DNA of 64,000 nucleotides from a virus: the IMG/VR virus record IMGVR_UViG_3300023192_002962, positions 22,117 through 86,116 of that record; one strand, written 5' to 3'. The notes beneath the pieces are model-generated. The model was not told where the DNA came from. It saw only the letters and a program-made list of their open reading frames with translations, and searched no databases. This document shows positions 56,526 to 64,000 of this stretch, in pieces (position 1 is the stretch's first letter; each line of letters starts with the position of its first letter). The translations under genes and the position numbers were made by a program.

Positions 56526-58042
56526 TGTATCACAATTCTAATACTAGTAATGTTGTAACTCCTGTAAATGGTGATCCTAAAGATTCACTTCAAGAAATAA
56601 TTTTTATTTTGCCAAATGGCTCTATATGGACAGGTCCTGTACATAAGATGAATAAGAATGAGTGGATGACTGGCTCCTTTCATACTAATGTTTCTGTACC
56701 TTTGTTTGCTTATCAAACTACGCTAGATTTTCCAAAACAGGGTTCAGTCGCAACAAGCACTCCGTTAAACAAAGTTTTGGAAACCCTCGGTATACGAACA
56801 GAAGTAACAGAGAGTAACTTGCTAAGAATTGGTAACGTTATTACAACAGCTAGGTTATTATTAGAACAAGAAAATCAAGTTGTACATATTCTAGCTGATA
56901 AATTAGAACAATTTATATCAAAGAGCATTATACAAGAAGAAACAAATGGAAGTGGAAGTTTAACTGATAGTTTTTCTACGCCTTTTCAATTAGAATCCGA
57001 TTCTCCTCAAAATTTAACCGAACAGATTAAATCTATTGAATATATTCCAAATAATGATGAGGATCACTTAGTATATTTTGGCAATGCAGAAACACTAGGG
57101 TTATCTGAAACATGGACTAGTTTAAAGACCAATTCGATTGCTGTTGATATGGTTTCTAGACGAAATCTATCCATAGAAACAATAGCTCAAACAAGCAGTG
57201 GCAATGGTGTGGATATTCCTTCCGAGGAGTTTAGAACTGTGCCTGATGGAGTCCAAAAAGGATTCAACGGACACTTAAAAATTTCAATGAATGGTTCCCC
57301 TTTTGTCAATAAAATTAAATTAAATACTCAGAGTGATGTTACCATAAGAAATATAAGATTTAATAGTGTAGAGTCCGACGATGAATTATCAGGTTCAGCA
57401 TTTTCTGGAGAACTTAGTTTAGTTCCAACTGCCGCTGATATTATATATATGGATATAGATTTTGTTTCTCCAGTACCTTTTACAACTTATGGAATATACG
57501 ATCAAGAGGAGAATGCAGTAACAGATTTAATTTTTATGCCAAATTCAGACTACAATATGGAGTTCTCTCCATCAGGATTAAATGCTATTTATGAAAGGTC
57601 AAGATTAATATTGGACCCAATATATTTATTATCAGAAACTTATAGGGATACAACTGAATATACTTTAGGAGACTATTACTGTAAAGGCGGGAGTTTAAAA
57701 AGTATTTATATGATTACCCAAGAAACTATTCCAGATGAATTTGAACCTGGAACGTTCATTAAATATTTTCTTATACTTAATGAAAAGGAATATCCTATCA
57801 CTCCTCAAAATAAAATTGGGGATAATCCTTCTACATATGTACTTAATAGTACTCTGGGTAGTGAAATAAAAAACACACTGGTTCAAAAGGGGGATATGGC
57901 TTTCATAGAGGGAGATAATACAATAACATGGCAAATAAAGGTAATTTTAACCAGACCAAGTACTCAGACTAATATGACTCCCAGTTTATCTGCGATTAAT
58001 TTTACATATACAACAACTAGTTATGATAATCTGGTAGAATAA
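56525..58042 (+). CDS. Fibre-module baseplate protein B
   Basis: 505 residues. An N-terminal helical section (LLRIGNVITTARLLLEQENQ, a KLEQFISKSI helix) resembles the helical start of the preceding protein. Beta modules follow: FVNKIKLNTQSDVTIRNIRF and DIIYMDIDFVSPVPF. The end, MTPSLSAINFTYTT, has the 'tP.l..i.f.y' closing strand shared with the two later proteins in this row. Probably a fibre, arm or decoration protein. TAATG at the start; the next ATG is adjacent to its stop. Confidence 0.55.
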   Translation: MYHNSNTSNVVTPVNGDPKDSLQEIIFILPNGSIWTGPVHKMNKNEWMTGSFHTNVSVPLFAYQTTLDFPKQGSVATSTPLNKVLETLGIRTEVTESNLLRIGNVITTARLLLEQENQVVHILADKLEQFISKSIIQEETNGSGSLTDSFSTPFQLESDSPQNLTEQIKSIEYIPNNDEDHLVYFGNAETLGLSETWTSLKTNSIAVDMVSRRNLSIETIAQTSSGNGVDIPSEEFRTVPDGVQKGFNGHLKISMNGSPFVNKIKLNTQSDVTIRNIRFNSVESDDELSGSAFSGELSLVPTAADIIYMDIDFVSPVPFTTYGIYDQEENAVTDLIFMPNSDYNMEFSPSGLNAIYERSRLILDPIYLLSETYRDTTEYTLGDYYCKGGSLKSIYMITQETIPDEFEPGTFIKYFLILNEKEYPITPQNKIGDNPSTYVLNSTLGSEIKNTLVQKGDMAFIEGDNTITWQIKVILTRPSTQTNMTPSLSAINFTYTTTSYDNLVE

Positions 58043-61000
58043 ATGTATAGCTCTAGACAACTACAGATTATTGAAAATTTAACTAGAGAGTTCCTGTCAG
58101 ACAAAGGCAGATTACCCACTAAACAAGAATTAGAAAAACATCTTAATAGAACTAAAGAGTATGCTCCTTTTGTTTCTCCAAAAGTACCTTTGAAGAATGC
58201 CCTTAGTAATGCTTCATATATAACGAAAACTTTAAGAGACCTTTTGCTAGATAGTAATTCAATACAAGAATTAATCAAAAAATTAATAGGTAAAATTGAA
58301 AGAATATTAACAACTAGTAAAGCTGAATTAGAATCTATACAGAAAAGAGCAGCTAGATTACTAGAATTATATGAAAGTACTGATTTTAAAACTTCTATAT
58401 ATAATGATTTTCCGGGGGTACCCGATGAAGAATCTTATAATGTTCATTATGATGCGTCCGGTATAAAAATATTACCATCTACTAGCGAAGAATTAACTTA
58501 TACTCATGGTATAAATAGCTATAGTGCTGATGGAACTAATGTAACTTTACAAATAATAAGTACTTCAAATCCATTAGCTGTTTTAGCAAATGGTGTATCT
58601 GAAGGGGCAAAAGGTATATCTATTGCTGTTTCTCTTAGTAATGCTCCAGTATATGTATCATCCATTTATATACAATGTGCTCCTATTACTATAGAAATAT
58701 TAGTAAATAATATTTCTATAGTTACAAAAGATGTTATTGGAAGTGAAACGTTTATAATAGGAGATGAAGTAACTTCTTTAGAAATTCGAGCATATGATAC
58801 AACCCCACAAGTAATGGTAACAATAGATACTTTTCAAATATTTAAATCTGTTTATGGAACAGACGAGGGTTTTGATACTGGAGTTTATATTTCTCCAAAA
58901 CTAGATTTGGGAAAAGAGAATGGAAGAACTATTTTTTCTCCAAGTGTTTATATACCAGCAAATGCAGGTATAGTGTGGTATTATTCAACAGATTATGGGG
59001 TTTCTGGACCAAGTGCAGATTGGACTATTGTTGAAAAAGATGAAAATGAAGTAATGCATTTGTGGTGGAATTCTTTGGGACAAACAGGATCAATAATTAA
59101 CACTACAAGTACCTCAGGTAATCTAGCAAATATAGCAAGCTTAGCTCAGTTAGCTTCGCCTGGAGCAAGTGGAGCAAGTGGAGCAAGTGGAGCAAGTGGA
59201 GCAAGTGTACCTTTTTCTATTTTAGAATATCAGGACTTAAAAGTACAAGCAGGACTTGGTAATATTATTTTTATAGCTGATGTGGATCTTAAATTGTATA
59301 GGTTTACTACACATATGGAGATAGACGAGGCAGGGTATCTATTTGAATTTACTAACCCAACTACAGATGAAGGAAAACTTATTACAAATGTAAGTATAGT
59401 GTCTTCAACATTTACACATAACGAAATAACAGGAAGTACTGATGTAGTATCAATTGAAGTTCCAGCAGGCAAACATAAGGTTAATATAGAACTACTTGAA
59501 GATGATAGATTTCTAGAAATGGTGAATAATGATGGTAATTTAGATTTTTCAAATATAGTAGATAAAATATCAAATAAATTTGGAGTTGAATTTAATCCTA
59601 GAAATATATTTAACAAAGATTATTTAGGAAGAACTCCTACTGTAAGTATACAGCCTAATACATTAACCGACGTGGATTATACAACTATTCACTACATGAG
59701 ACCTCTGGATAGATTTAATTCAATGTGTATTTTACCTTCTACAATAGTGCAGGTAGAAAATTGGTCAAGTTCCCCCGAATTATATTCTATTGTTCCCATT
59801 TCTGATGTATATACAAAGAATGCCGAATATAGTGCCATAAAAGAAACTCACACATATGGAGGATCAGGCGGTAATTGGTATTATCTAAACGAGTTATACC
59901 ATAGTCCAACCGGAGCTACAGGTATTGACGTCACTACATATGTTGGTTCTACTGGAGGTATTTGTTATGGATATGATAGTAATCCTATTCTTGATCCTAC
60001 TACAGATCTATGTGCTAGTCATGATTACGATTTTCTAATAGTGCCAGATACTACTGCCTCCCGTCAAGATGAATTCTATTACAGAGGACTAGACCCAGTA
60101 GCTGTATTTGAATTAGAATGGTCTGCTAAACCTGGAGCTACTGCTAGTATTGCAGCGTCTAGTTATAATACAACAGACTATTGGACCTGTAATTCATGTG
60201 TAACAGGAGCTACGTTTTTACTAAGTAGAGAGCCTGATGAGGCTCCTACAGCAATAGAATCAGCTGGAATTACTTATGGAGTCACATATTCTGGTCCGAC
60301 CGGACCTGGGGAAAATGGTGGAACAATACATTTAGCAGAAGCCCCTCTTTCTTCATCGATGACCTTTATCGTAGACTATGATGCTACTGCAAGTATTAGA
60401 GACCATGTTGCAGGTACGTCTCTTGTTATGGTACAAAATTTACCAGCATTTCCTGATGGAGCTACTGCCGTAGAGGGTCTAGAGTTAGGTATAAGTTTAA
60501 CTGAATTTAGTGGAACTGAGGCTGCACCAGAAGATTTTACATTACATCATGATGTTTTTTCCGTTATATCTTTAGAATATTTGAGTGGGGAAGGGGTTAC
60601 AGCTACTCTAACTGGCTGGACTAGTGGAGCAGAAGGAGCCATAGGTGGAGCTTTATTGGCTATAAATGGTCAGACTATAACAGTTAATACTCAAAATTTA
60701 ACACTAGATCAAACTCTATTCATAACCTATGATACTATGGACTTATCACAAGGCTATCCTTTTGGTTTAAGTTACAATTATTTTAATCCAGTGTCTTATC
60801 ATTTTTCGTATGATTACGTTGAAAAAGAGTATCTAACTGCTACTGAAATTTATGGTAGTACTGGAATGTTAGCGCATTTTTATGACATATCTTATTATAT
60901 ACCGGAAACGGATGATGATGGGATTTATTTAAAAGCAGTTATGCAGGGCACTGACTCAGAAACCCCTATAATAAGAAGGATTAGATTTAATAATGAATAG
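58043..61000 (+). CDS. Fibre-module baseplate protein C with GAS repeat
   Basis: 985 residues. An N-terminal helical bundle of about 110 residues (LQIIENLTREFLSDKGRLPT, an IGKIERILTTSKAELES helix) joins beta modules. A collagen-like GASGASGASGASGAS tract occurs at about residues 374-388. Two Cys pairs occur later (YWTCNSCVTG; ICYG...DLCASH). The C-terminal ETPIIRRIRFNNE is the same kind of closing strand as in the neighbouring proteins. GxTG/GATG loops are frequent, usual for fibres. Its last eight bases overlap the next gene. Confidence 0.6.
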   Translation: MYSSRQLQIIENLTREFLSDKGRLPTKQELEKHLNRTKEYAPFVSPKVPLKNALSNASYITKTLRDLLLDSNSIQELIKKLIGKIERILTTSKAELESIQKRAARLLELYESTDFKTSIYNDFPGVPDEESYNVHYDASGIKILPSTSEELTYTHGINSYSADGTNVTLQIISTSNPLAVLANGVSEGAKGISIAVSLSNAPVYVSSIYIQCAPITIEILVNNISIVTKDVIGSETFIIGDEVTSLEIRAYDTTPQVMVTIDTFQIFKSVYGTDEGFDTGVYISPKLDLGKENGRTIFSPSVYIPANAGIVWYYSTDYGVSGPSADWTIVEKDENEVMHLWWNSLGQTGSIINTTSTSGNLANIASLAQLASPGASGASGASGASGASVPFSILEYQDLKVQAGLGNIIFIADVDLKLYRFTTHMEIDEAGYLFEFTNPTTDEGKLITNVSIVSSTFTHNEITGSTDVVSIEVPAGKHKVNIELLEDDRFLEMVNNDGNLDFSNIVDKISNKFGVEFNPRNIFNKDYLGRTPTVSIQPNTLTDVDYTTIHYMRPLDRFNSMCILPSTIVQVENWSSSPELYSIVPISDVYTKNAEYSAIKETHTYGGSGGNWYYLNELYHSPTGATGIDVTTYVGSTGGICYGYDSNPILDPTTDLCASHDYDFLIVPDTTASRQDEFYYRGLDPVAVFELEWSAKPGATASIAASSYNTTDYWTCNSCVTGATFLLSREPDEAPTAIESAGITYGVTYSGPTGPGENGGTIHLAEAPLSSSMTFIVDYDATASIRDHVAGTSLVMVQNLPAFPDGATAVEGLELGISLTEFSGTEAAPEDFTLHHDVFSVISLEYLSGEGVTATLTGWTSGAEGAIGGALLAINGQTITVNTQNLTLDQTLFITYDTMDLSQGYPFGLSYNYFNPVSYHFSYDYVEKEYLTATEIYGSTGMLAHFYDISYYIPETDDDGIYLKAVMQGTDSETPIIRRIRFNNE
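59162..59206 (+). repeat. Five tandem copies of GGAGCAAGT
   Basis: A 9-base unit repeats five times without a change and encodes Gly-Ala-Ser five times in the fibre-module protein. The perfect identity suggests recent slippage; gain or loss of a unit keeps the frame. The tract would make a short collagen-like hinge or loop. Confidence 0.9.
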
Positions 61001-61271
61001 TAATAAGACAAGTAAAACTACAATAAGAAGTGGGTATCCTCTTGAGAGCGATAAGATGAATCAGACTATAGAACATTTTCTTTATGATATAGCAGTTATC
61101 TTATCAACCCCGATGCCTGGACTAATTAATAACGAGAGTATGGATTTGTATTTTGGTGCAACAGGTTATGTAAATGAATACGTAGAAAACCTAAATCAAA
61201 GTCAACTGGGTATCCAAAAGATAGGAGACCTCATAGAAAAAGACCATACATCTAATTGGAGACAAGTCTAA
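60993..61271 (+). CDS. Small hypothetical protein between fibre-module genes
   Basis: 92 residues, starting in an ATGAATAG overlap with the previous gene and ending in a TAATG overlap with the next. The sequence is helical in the middle (KMNQTIEHFLYDIAVILSTP) and acidic toward the end. It could be a small connector or chaperone for the adjacent fibre proteins. The tight coupling argues that it is real. Family not recognised. Confidence 0.6.
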   Translation: MNSNKTSKTTIRSGYPLESDKMNQTIEHFLYDIAVILSTPMPGLINNESMDLYFGATGYVNEYVENLNQSQLGIQKIGDLIEKDHTSNWRQV

Positions 61272-62395
61272 TGAGTTATGATCCATTTGACTATGGCGAT
61301 CAACTAAACCCTGAAAAGCTAAATAATAAATTAGAGCAAATAAATAAATTATTGTCTCGTGCCTATGTACACAATAATGAACTACGTAAACGAGTTGAAA
61401 CTTTAAATATAGCTTTTTCTTTAGCCAATGAGGATTTAGCAGGGGCTACTATAGGAACCTCTACAGGTTATACTGAAGCTTCAGTAGGAGCGAGTGGTCA
61501 TGAGGTAATTATAGGAGGCAAGCATTTTTCTGCTGATTATACCAGTACTAGTGTCACTGTTATAGACACCAACAACACACAAGACGATAACTATAGTCTT
61601 ATTCTTTCTAATACCGATACTGTAAGTAGAATACCACTTACTCTTAATTTATTCAATGAGTTAGAGCCAAGCTTAGGAACTATATTAACGTCTTCTTTAG
61701 ATGATTTTGATCAAACTAAACTCTGGACAATGTTAAGCCCATCTGCTGTTTGGGCAGATACTAGTGCTTCTGCAACGGGTACTATTTATATTGAAGTACC
61801 TGCTACTTTAACACCTTTACTAAATAGAATCACTATTAAACCTATCACAGGTACAGGATATAAACTACAGTATGAAGATTTTGGAGGAGTTTATCATTTT
61901 GTTGACCCAACCATGAGTAATGGCTATCATACTGGAATGAATACTTATCATATAGATGGAAGTAAATTTTCCGGTGTACTAGAGGTTATATTAAATGGTA
62001 CTAATATATCTTCGTCTTACCATTATGGTCTCTCTACTATTAACATGGACTATAGAAAGTATGTAAGCACAGGGGATGCAACCATTGATCTTGCTCTAAC
62101 TTCTAGTGTTGCTAAAAATTTAACATATGTAAATGCAAATTTTGAAGATAGTAATGATGTAGCTGCAGAGAATGCAATTATACGGATATCAGCAGGAGCA
62201 ACGGGTGTAGCGTTTGACGATAATATTATATATGACTCTACTTATCATCAATATCCATTACTAACATCATCGTATCCTCTAGAGGATCATTCAAATACTA
62301 TAGTAAATACAGTTTATATAAAAGTTACGTTAAAGCAGAAGACAGAGAATACGCCTGCACTTAAAGATTTAACTATAAGATATGAGGAGGTATAA
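61271..62395 (+). CDS. Fibre-module baseplate protein D
   Basis: 374 residues from the ATG at 61271 (MSYDPFDYGDQLNPEKLNNK); a longer form from 61256 would extend 16 bases into the previous gene and is unlikely. The N-terminus is a helix rich in Asn/Leu (LNNKLEQINKLLSRAYVHNN). Beta modules follow (LNRITIKPITGTGYKLQYED) and the closing strand TPALKDLTIRYEEV matches the ends of proteins B and C upstream. The gene ends five bases before the next start; the AGGAGG ribosome site for that gene lies inside it. Confidence 0.65.
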   Translation: MSYDPFDYGDQLNPEKLNNKLEQINKLLSRAYVHNNELRKRVETLNIAFSLANEDLAGATIGTSTGYTEASVGASGHEVIIGGKHFSADYTSTSVTVIDTNNTQDDNYSLILSNTDTVSRIPLTLNLFNELEPSLGTILTSSLDDFDQTKLWTMLSPSAVWADTSASATGTIYIEVPATLTPLLNRITIKPITGTGYKLQYEDFGGVYHFVDPTMSNGYHTGMNTYHIDGSKFSGVLEVILNGTNISSSYHYGLSTINMDYRKYVSTGDATIDLALTSSVAKNLTYVNANFEDSNDVAAENAIIRISAGATGVAFDDNIIYDSTYHQYPLLTSSYPLEDHSNTIVNTVYIKVTLKQKTENTPALKDLTIRYEEV

Positions 62396-62399
62396 ATAA

Positions 62400-62807
62400 A
62401 TGGCAAATGGTCCAGATAATAATGACCTATATCTGTTAGCTCTACTACTAAGAGAGGCATTAGAACAATCTTCTGCCATATCATCTGTTGATAGAGATTT
62501 AATAGCAGATGCTATCAATATAATAAAGAACTTAGAAAGTAAATTAAATAATTTAGCAACTAAATCATACGTGGATCTAAAAATAGGCAACGTAGAAGAT
62601 ATGTTAGGGCCTTTGATAGCGCAAATAGCTTCTATAACTACAAAAGTATCTAAAATAATGCTACCCGATACTCCGAGGTACTATTTAGAACAAAATGAAA
62701 TTGATTTTATTAAAAAAAGTATGCCTCAAATTTCAAAAATGATGGTAGAATTAGAAAAGCTAAAAAATGATTTAATTATAAGTGCTTCACAGCAAAAGAT
62801 AATCTAA
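62400..62807 (+). CDS. Small helical baseplate/fibre accessory protein
   Basis: 135 residues with long amphipathic helices (DRDLIADAINIIKNLESKLN and a C-terminal MMVELEKLKNDLIISAS helix), likely a coiled-coil trimer or connector. There is a strong AGGAGG site at 62385-62390. Function unknown; position between fibre-module genes suggests a connector or assembly factor. Confidence 0.65.
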   Translation: MANGPDNNDLYLLALLLREALEQSSAISSVDRDLIADAINIIKNLESKLNNLATKSYVDLKIGNVEDMLGPLIAQIASITTKVSKIMLPDTPRYYLEQNEIDFIKKSMPQISKMMVELEKLKNDLIISASQQKII

Positions 62808-62814
62808 AATAATC

Positions 62815-64000
62815 ATGCAGGTTACGCTGAGAGGACATCATCGGGATACTTTCAAGCTTGCTCCCATAAATACACTAGAGGATGCTAGTACATTTATATA
62901 CGGGGCAGTGGACGAAGATGGAACCCTTACACTAGAGCTAGAACTTATTGCTTGGAAGGTATGGATACGTCCAAGATTAAGTACTGTATTCAAGTTAGCC
63001 AGCGTAGATGTACCAGAAGTTCTTTACTATATACGAACTGCAAATCCCTTTATAGACTCACAAGGTGTAATTGACCTTGTACCTACAGCAGACCAAACTC
63101 TAATATCTATATTAGTGACAGATGCGTTCAATACTTTTCCTCATGTTCGTTTATATGATACCCTAAGAATAACTTTAATTCAAGATAACTTATATTTTGG
63201 AGGCCCTTCAGGGCCAAGTGGGCCCCCTGATCTTAGTGTTTTTACGTTTGATGGAACTGAAACCTCTATACCTATTATACACAGTGGTTCGACTCAAGAC
63301 TTTAATTATACCATTGATTTATCAGGGCAATCATTTGAGTCTAATGGTACGTATGAATCTACTGAACTGTTAGATTATTATATAAGTTTAAGTCAAGTAT
63401 CTGACAATCTGTTAGTTTTTCCGTCTGACCCCTTTACTATTGATAGCACAGATCCTACTATTACTCCAGGAAGTATTGCATTAACCAGTTCCTTTAGTAC
63501 GGTTGCAACTAGCACTTCTACTCCTAGTGTACTTTTAATCACTGCTGGTGGTGCCATGGCAGATACACTTTCCGGAATGGCAAAAGTAAAAGCACAACCT
63601 TTTATAGGAGGTAGTGCTAATTATCAAGGAGCTTCTGCTGCGAACGTAGGATATGATCAATTACAAATATCATCACTTTCTTCTTGGGACGGACAGGCTT
63701 TATCTGAGTTAGAGGGATTTTCTGTTGTTGTTCATTCTTCTTTTTATAATACTACAGGTACCTGTACAATATCAACATCCCCTTCCCCCGCTGTAGTTGC
63801 TGGAAATCTTGAGATTACATGTGATGAAGCAGATGTTTTAGGGACAGGTGTTACATTTAGTAGCCATACTGTAGATTTTTATTTACTTCCACACGGTACC
63901 GTTGACGAACAAATAGATTATTGGGAGTATGATTTACAGTATGGAACAGGTCAATCCTATAATATACAACTTGATCTAGGAGTTCCATCTTATTGGATGA
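62815..64000 (+). CDS. Beta-rich fibre-type protein (partial, runs off right edge)
   Basis: At least 395 residues from the ATG at 62815, open to the end of the window. It begins MQVTLRGHHRDTFKLAPINT with beta strands (TLTLELELIAWKVWIRP), contains the short collagen-like GGPSGPSGPP tract, and continues as Ser/Thr-rich beta modules (SSFYNTTGTCTIST). No strong ribosome site is visible; an in-frame stop at 62800-62802 limits the start. Likely a tail fibre or decoration protein; the missing C-terminus prevents a firm call. Confidence 0.7.
   Translation, partial: MQVTLRGHHRDTFKLAPINTLEDASTFIYGAVDEDGTLTLELELIAWKVWIRPRLSTVFKLASVDVPEVLYYIRTANPFIDSQGVIDLVPTADQTLISILVTDAFNTFPHVRLYDTLRITLIQDNLYFGGPSGPSGPPDLSVFTFDGTETSIPIIHSGSTQDFNYTIDLSGQSFESNGTYESTELLDYYISLSQVSDNLLVFPSDPFTIDSTDPTITPGSIALTSSFSTVATSTSTPSVLLITAGGAMADTLSGMAKVKAQPFIGGSANYQGASAANVGYDQLQISSLSSWDGQALSELEGFSVVVHSSFYNTTGTCTISTSPSPAVVAGNLEITCDEADVLGTGVTFSSHTVDFYLLPHGTVDEQIDYWEYDLQYGTGQSYNIQLDLGVPSYWM

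Noticed and set aside
59162-59206. CRISPR-like tandem repeat
   Set aside because: A 9-base unit without spacers, in frame with a fibre-module protein; it is a coding microsatellite.
1-64000. Recoding of TAG as an amino acid, as in some huge gut phages
   Set aside because: TAG ends several well-bounded genes (for example at 1472, 17689 and 54441) with the next gene starting at once, so the standard stop meaning fits.

Overview
This window is a block of late, virion-structural genes from a large tailed phage with a contractile tail (myovirus morphotype). Every supported gene is on the + strand, the DNA is AT-rich, and genes abut or overlap by a few bases (TAATG and ATGGCTAG junctions). TAA and TAG both act as ordinary stops, so there is no sign of stop-codon recoding. 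Nearly 64 kb of tail and baseplate genes, including proteins of about 2,600, 2,900 and 5,100 residues, implies a jumbo-size genome. The host cannot be read from the sequence. A host-like ferredoxin and Cys-rich repeats of a type I recall from environmental bacteria are only weak hints.

Layout. 1-2624: end of an unknown gene, an Ig-like neck/tail protein and two small neck/connector candidates. 2653-5316: tail sheath, followed by an intrinsic terminator. 5455-8663: four tandem related tail-tube-type proteins. 8758-9821: two related tail-assembly-chaperone candidates separated by a strong terminator. 9821-26501: two giant proteins in the tape-measure position. The first (2622 residues) carries an apparently splicing-competent intein, a PD-(D/E)XK nuclease signature and an ADP-ribosyltransferase-like domain. 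The second (2939 residues) carries a DnaQ-like exonuclease signature and a GGDFDGD motif like the catalytic motif of two-barrel RNA polymerases. 26709-42140: a 5143-residue baseplate-hub-type protein interrupted by a large beta-rich and Cys-rich insertion. 42164-43786: a spike/hub accessory gene and a small islet containing two tiny genes, a seven-iron-type ferredoxin and a small secreted basic protein. 43786-64000: baseplate wedge genes (gp25-like, gpJ-like), a large baseplate protein and a row of beta-rich fibre or decoration proteins, several related to each other, running off the right edge.

Working model (inference). Sheath and tube genes are expressed at high level and the two terminators reduce transcription into the giant genes. 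The two giants after the chaperones may be carried in the virion and delivered with the genome as an enzymatic set: polymerase-like, exonuclease-like, nuclease and ADP-ribosyltransferase-like. That set, with the intein, the phage ferredoxin inside a baseplate operon and the giant hub with its Cys-rich insertion, is the most unusual content of the window. No tRNA, CRISPR array, insertion sequence or integrase was seen.
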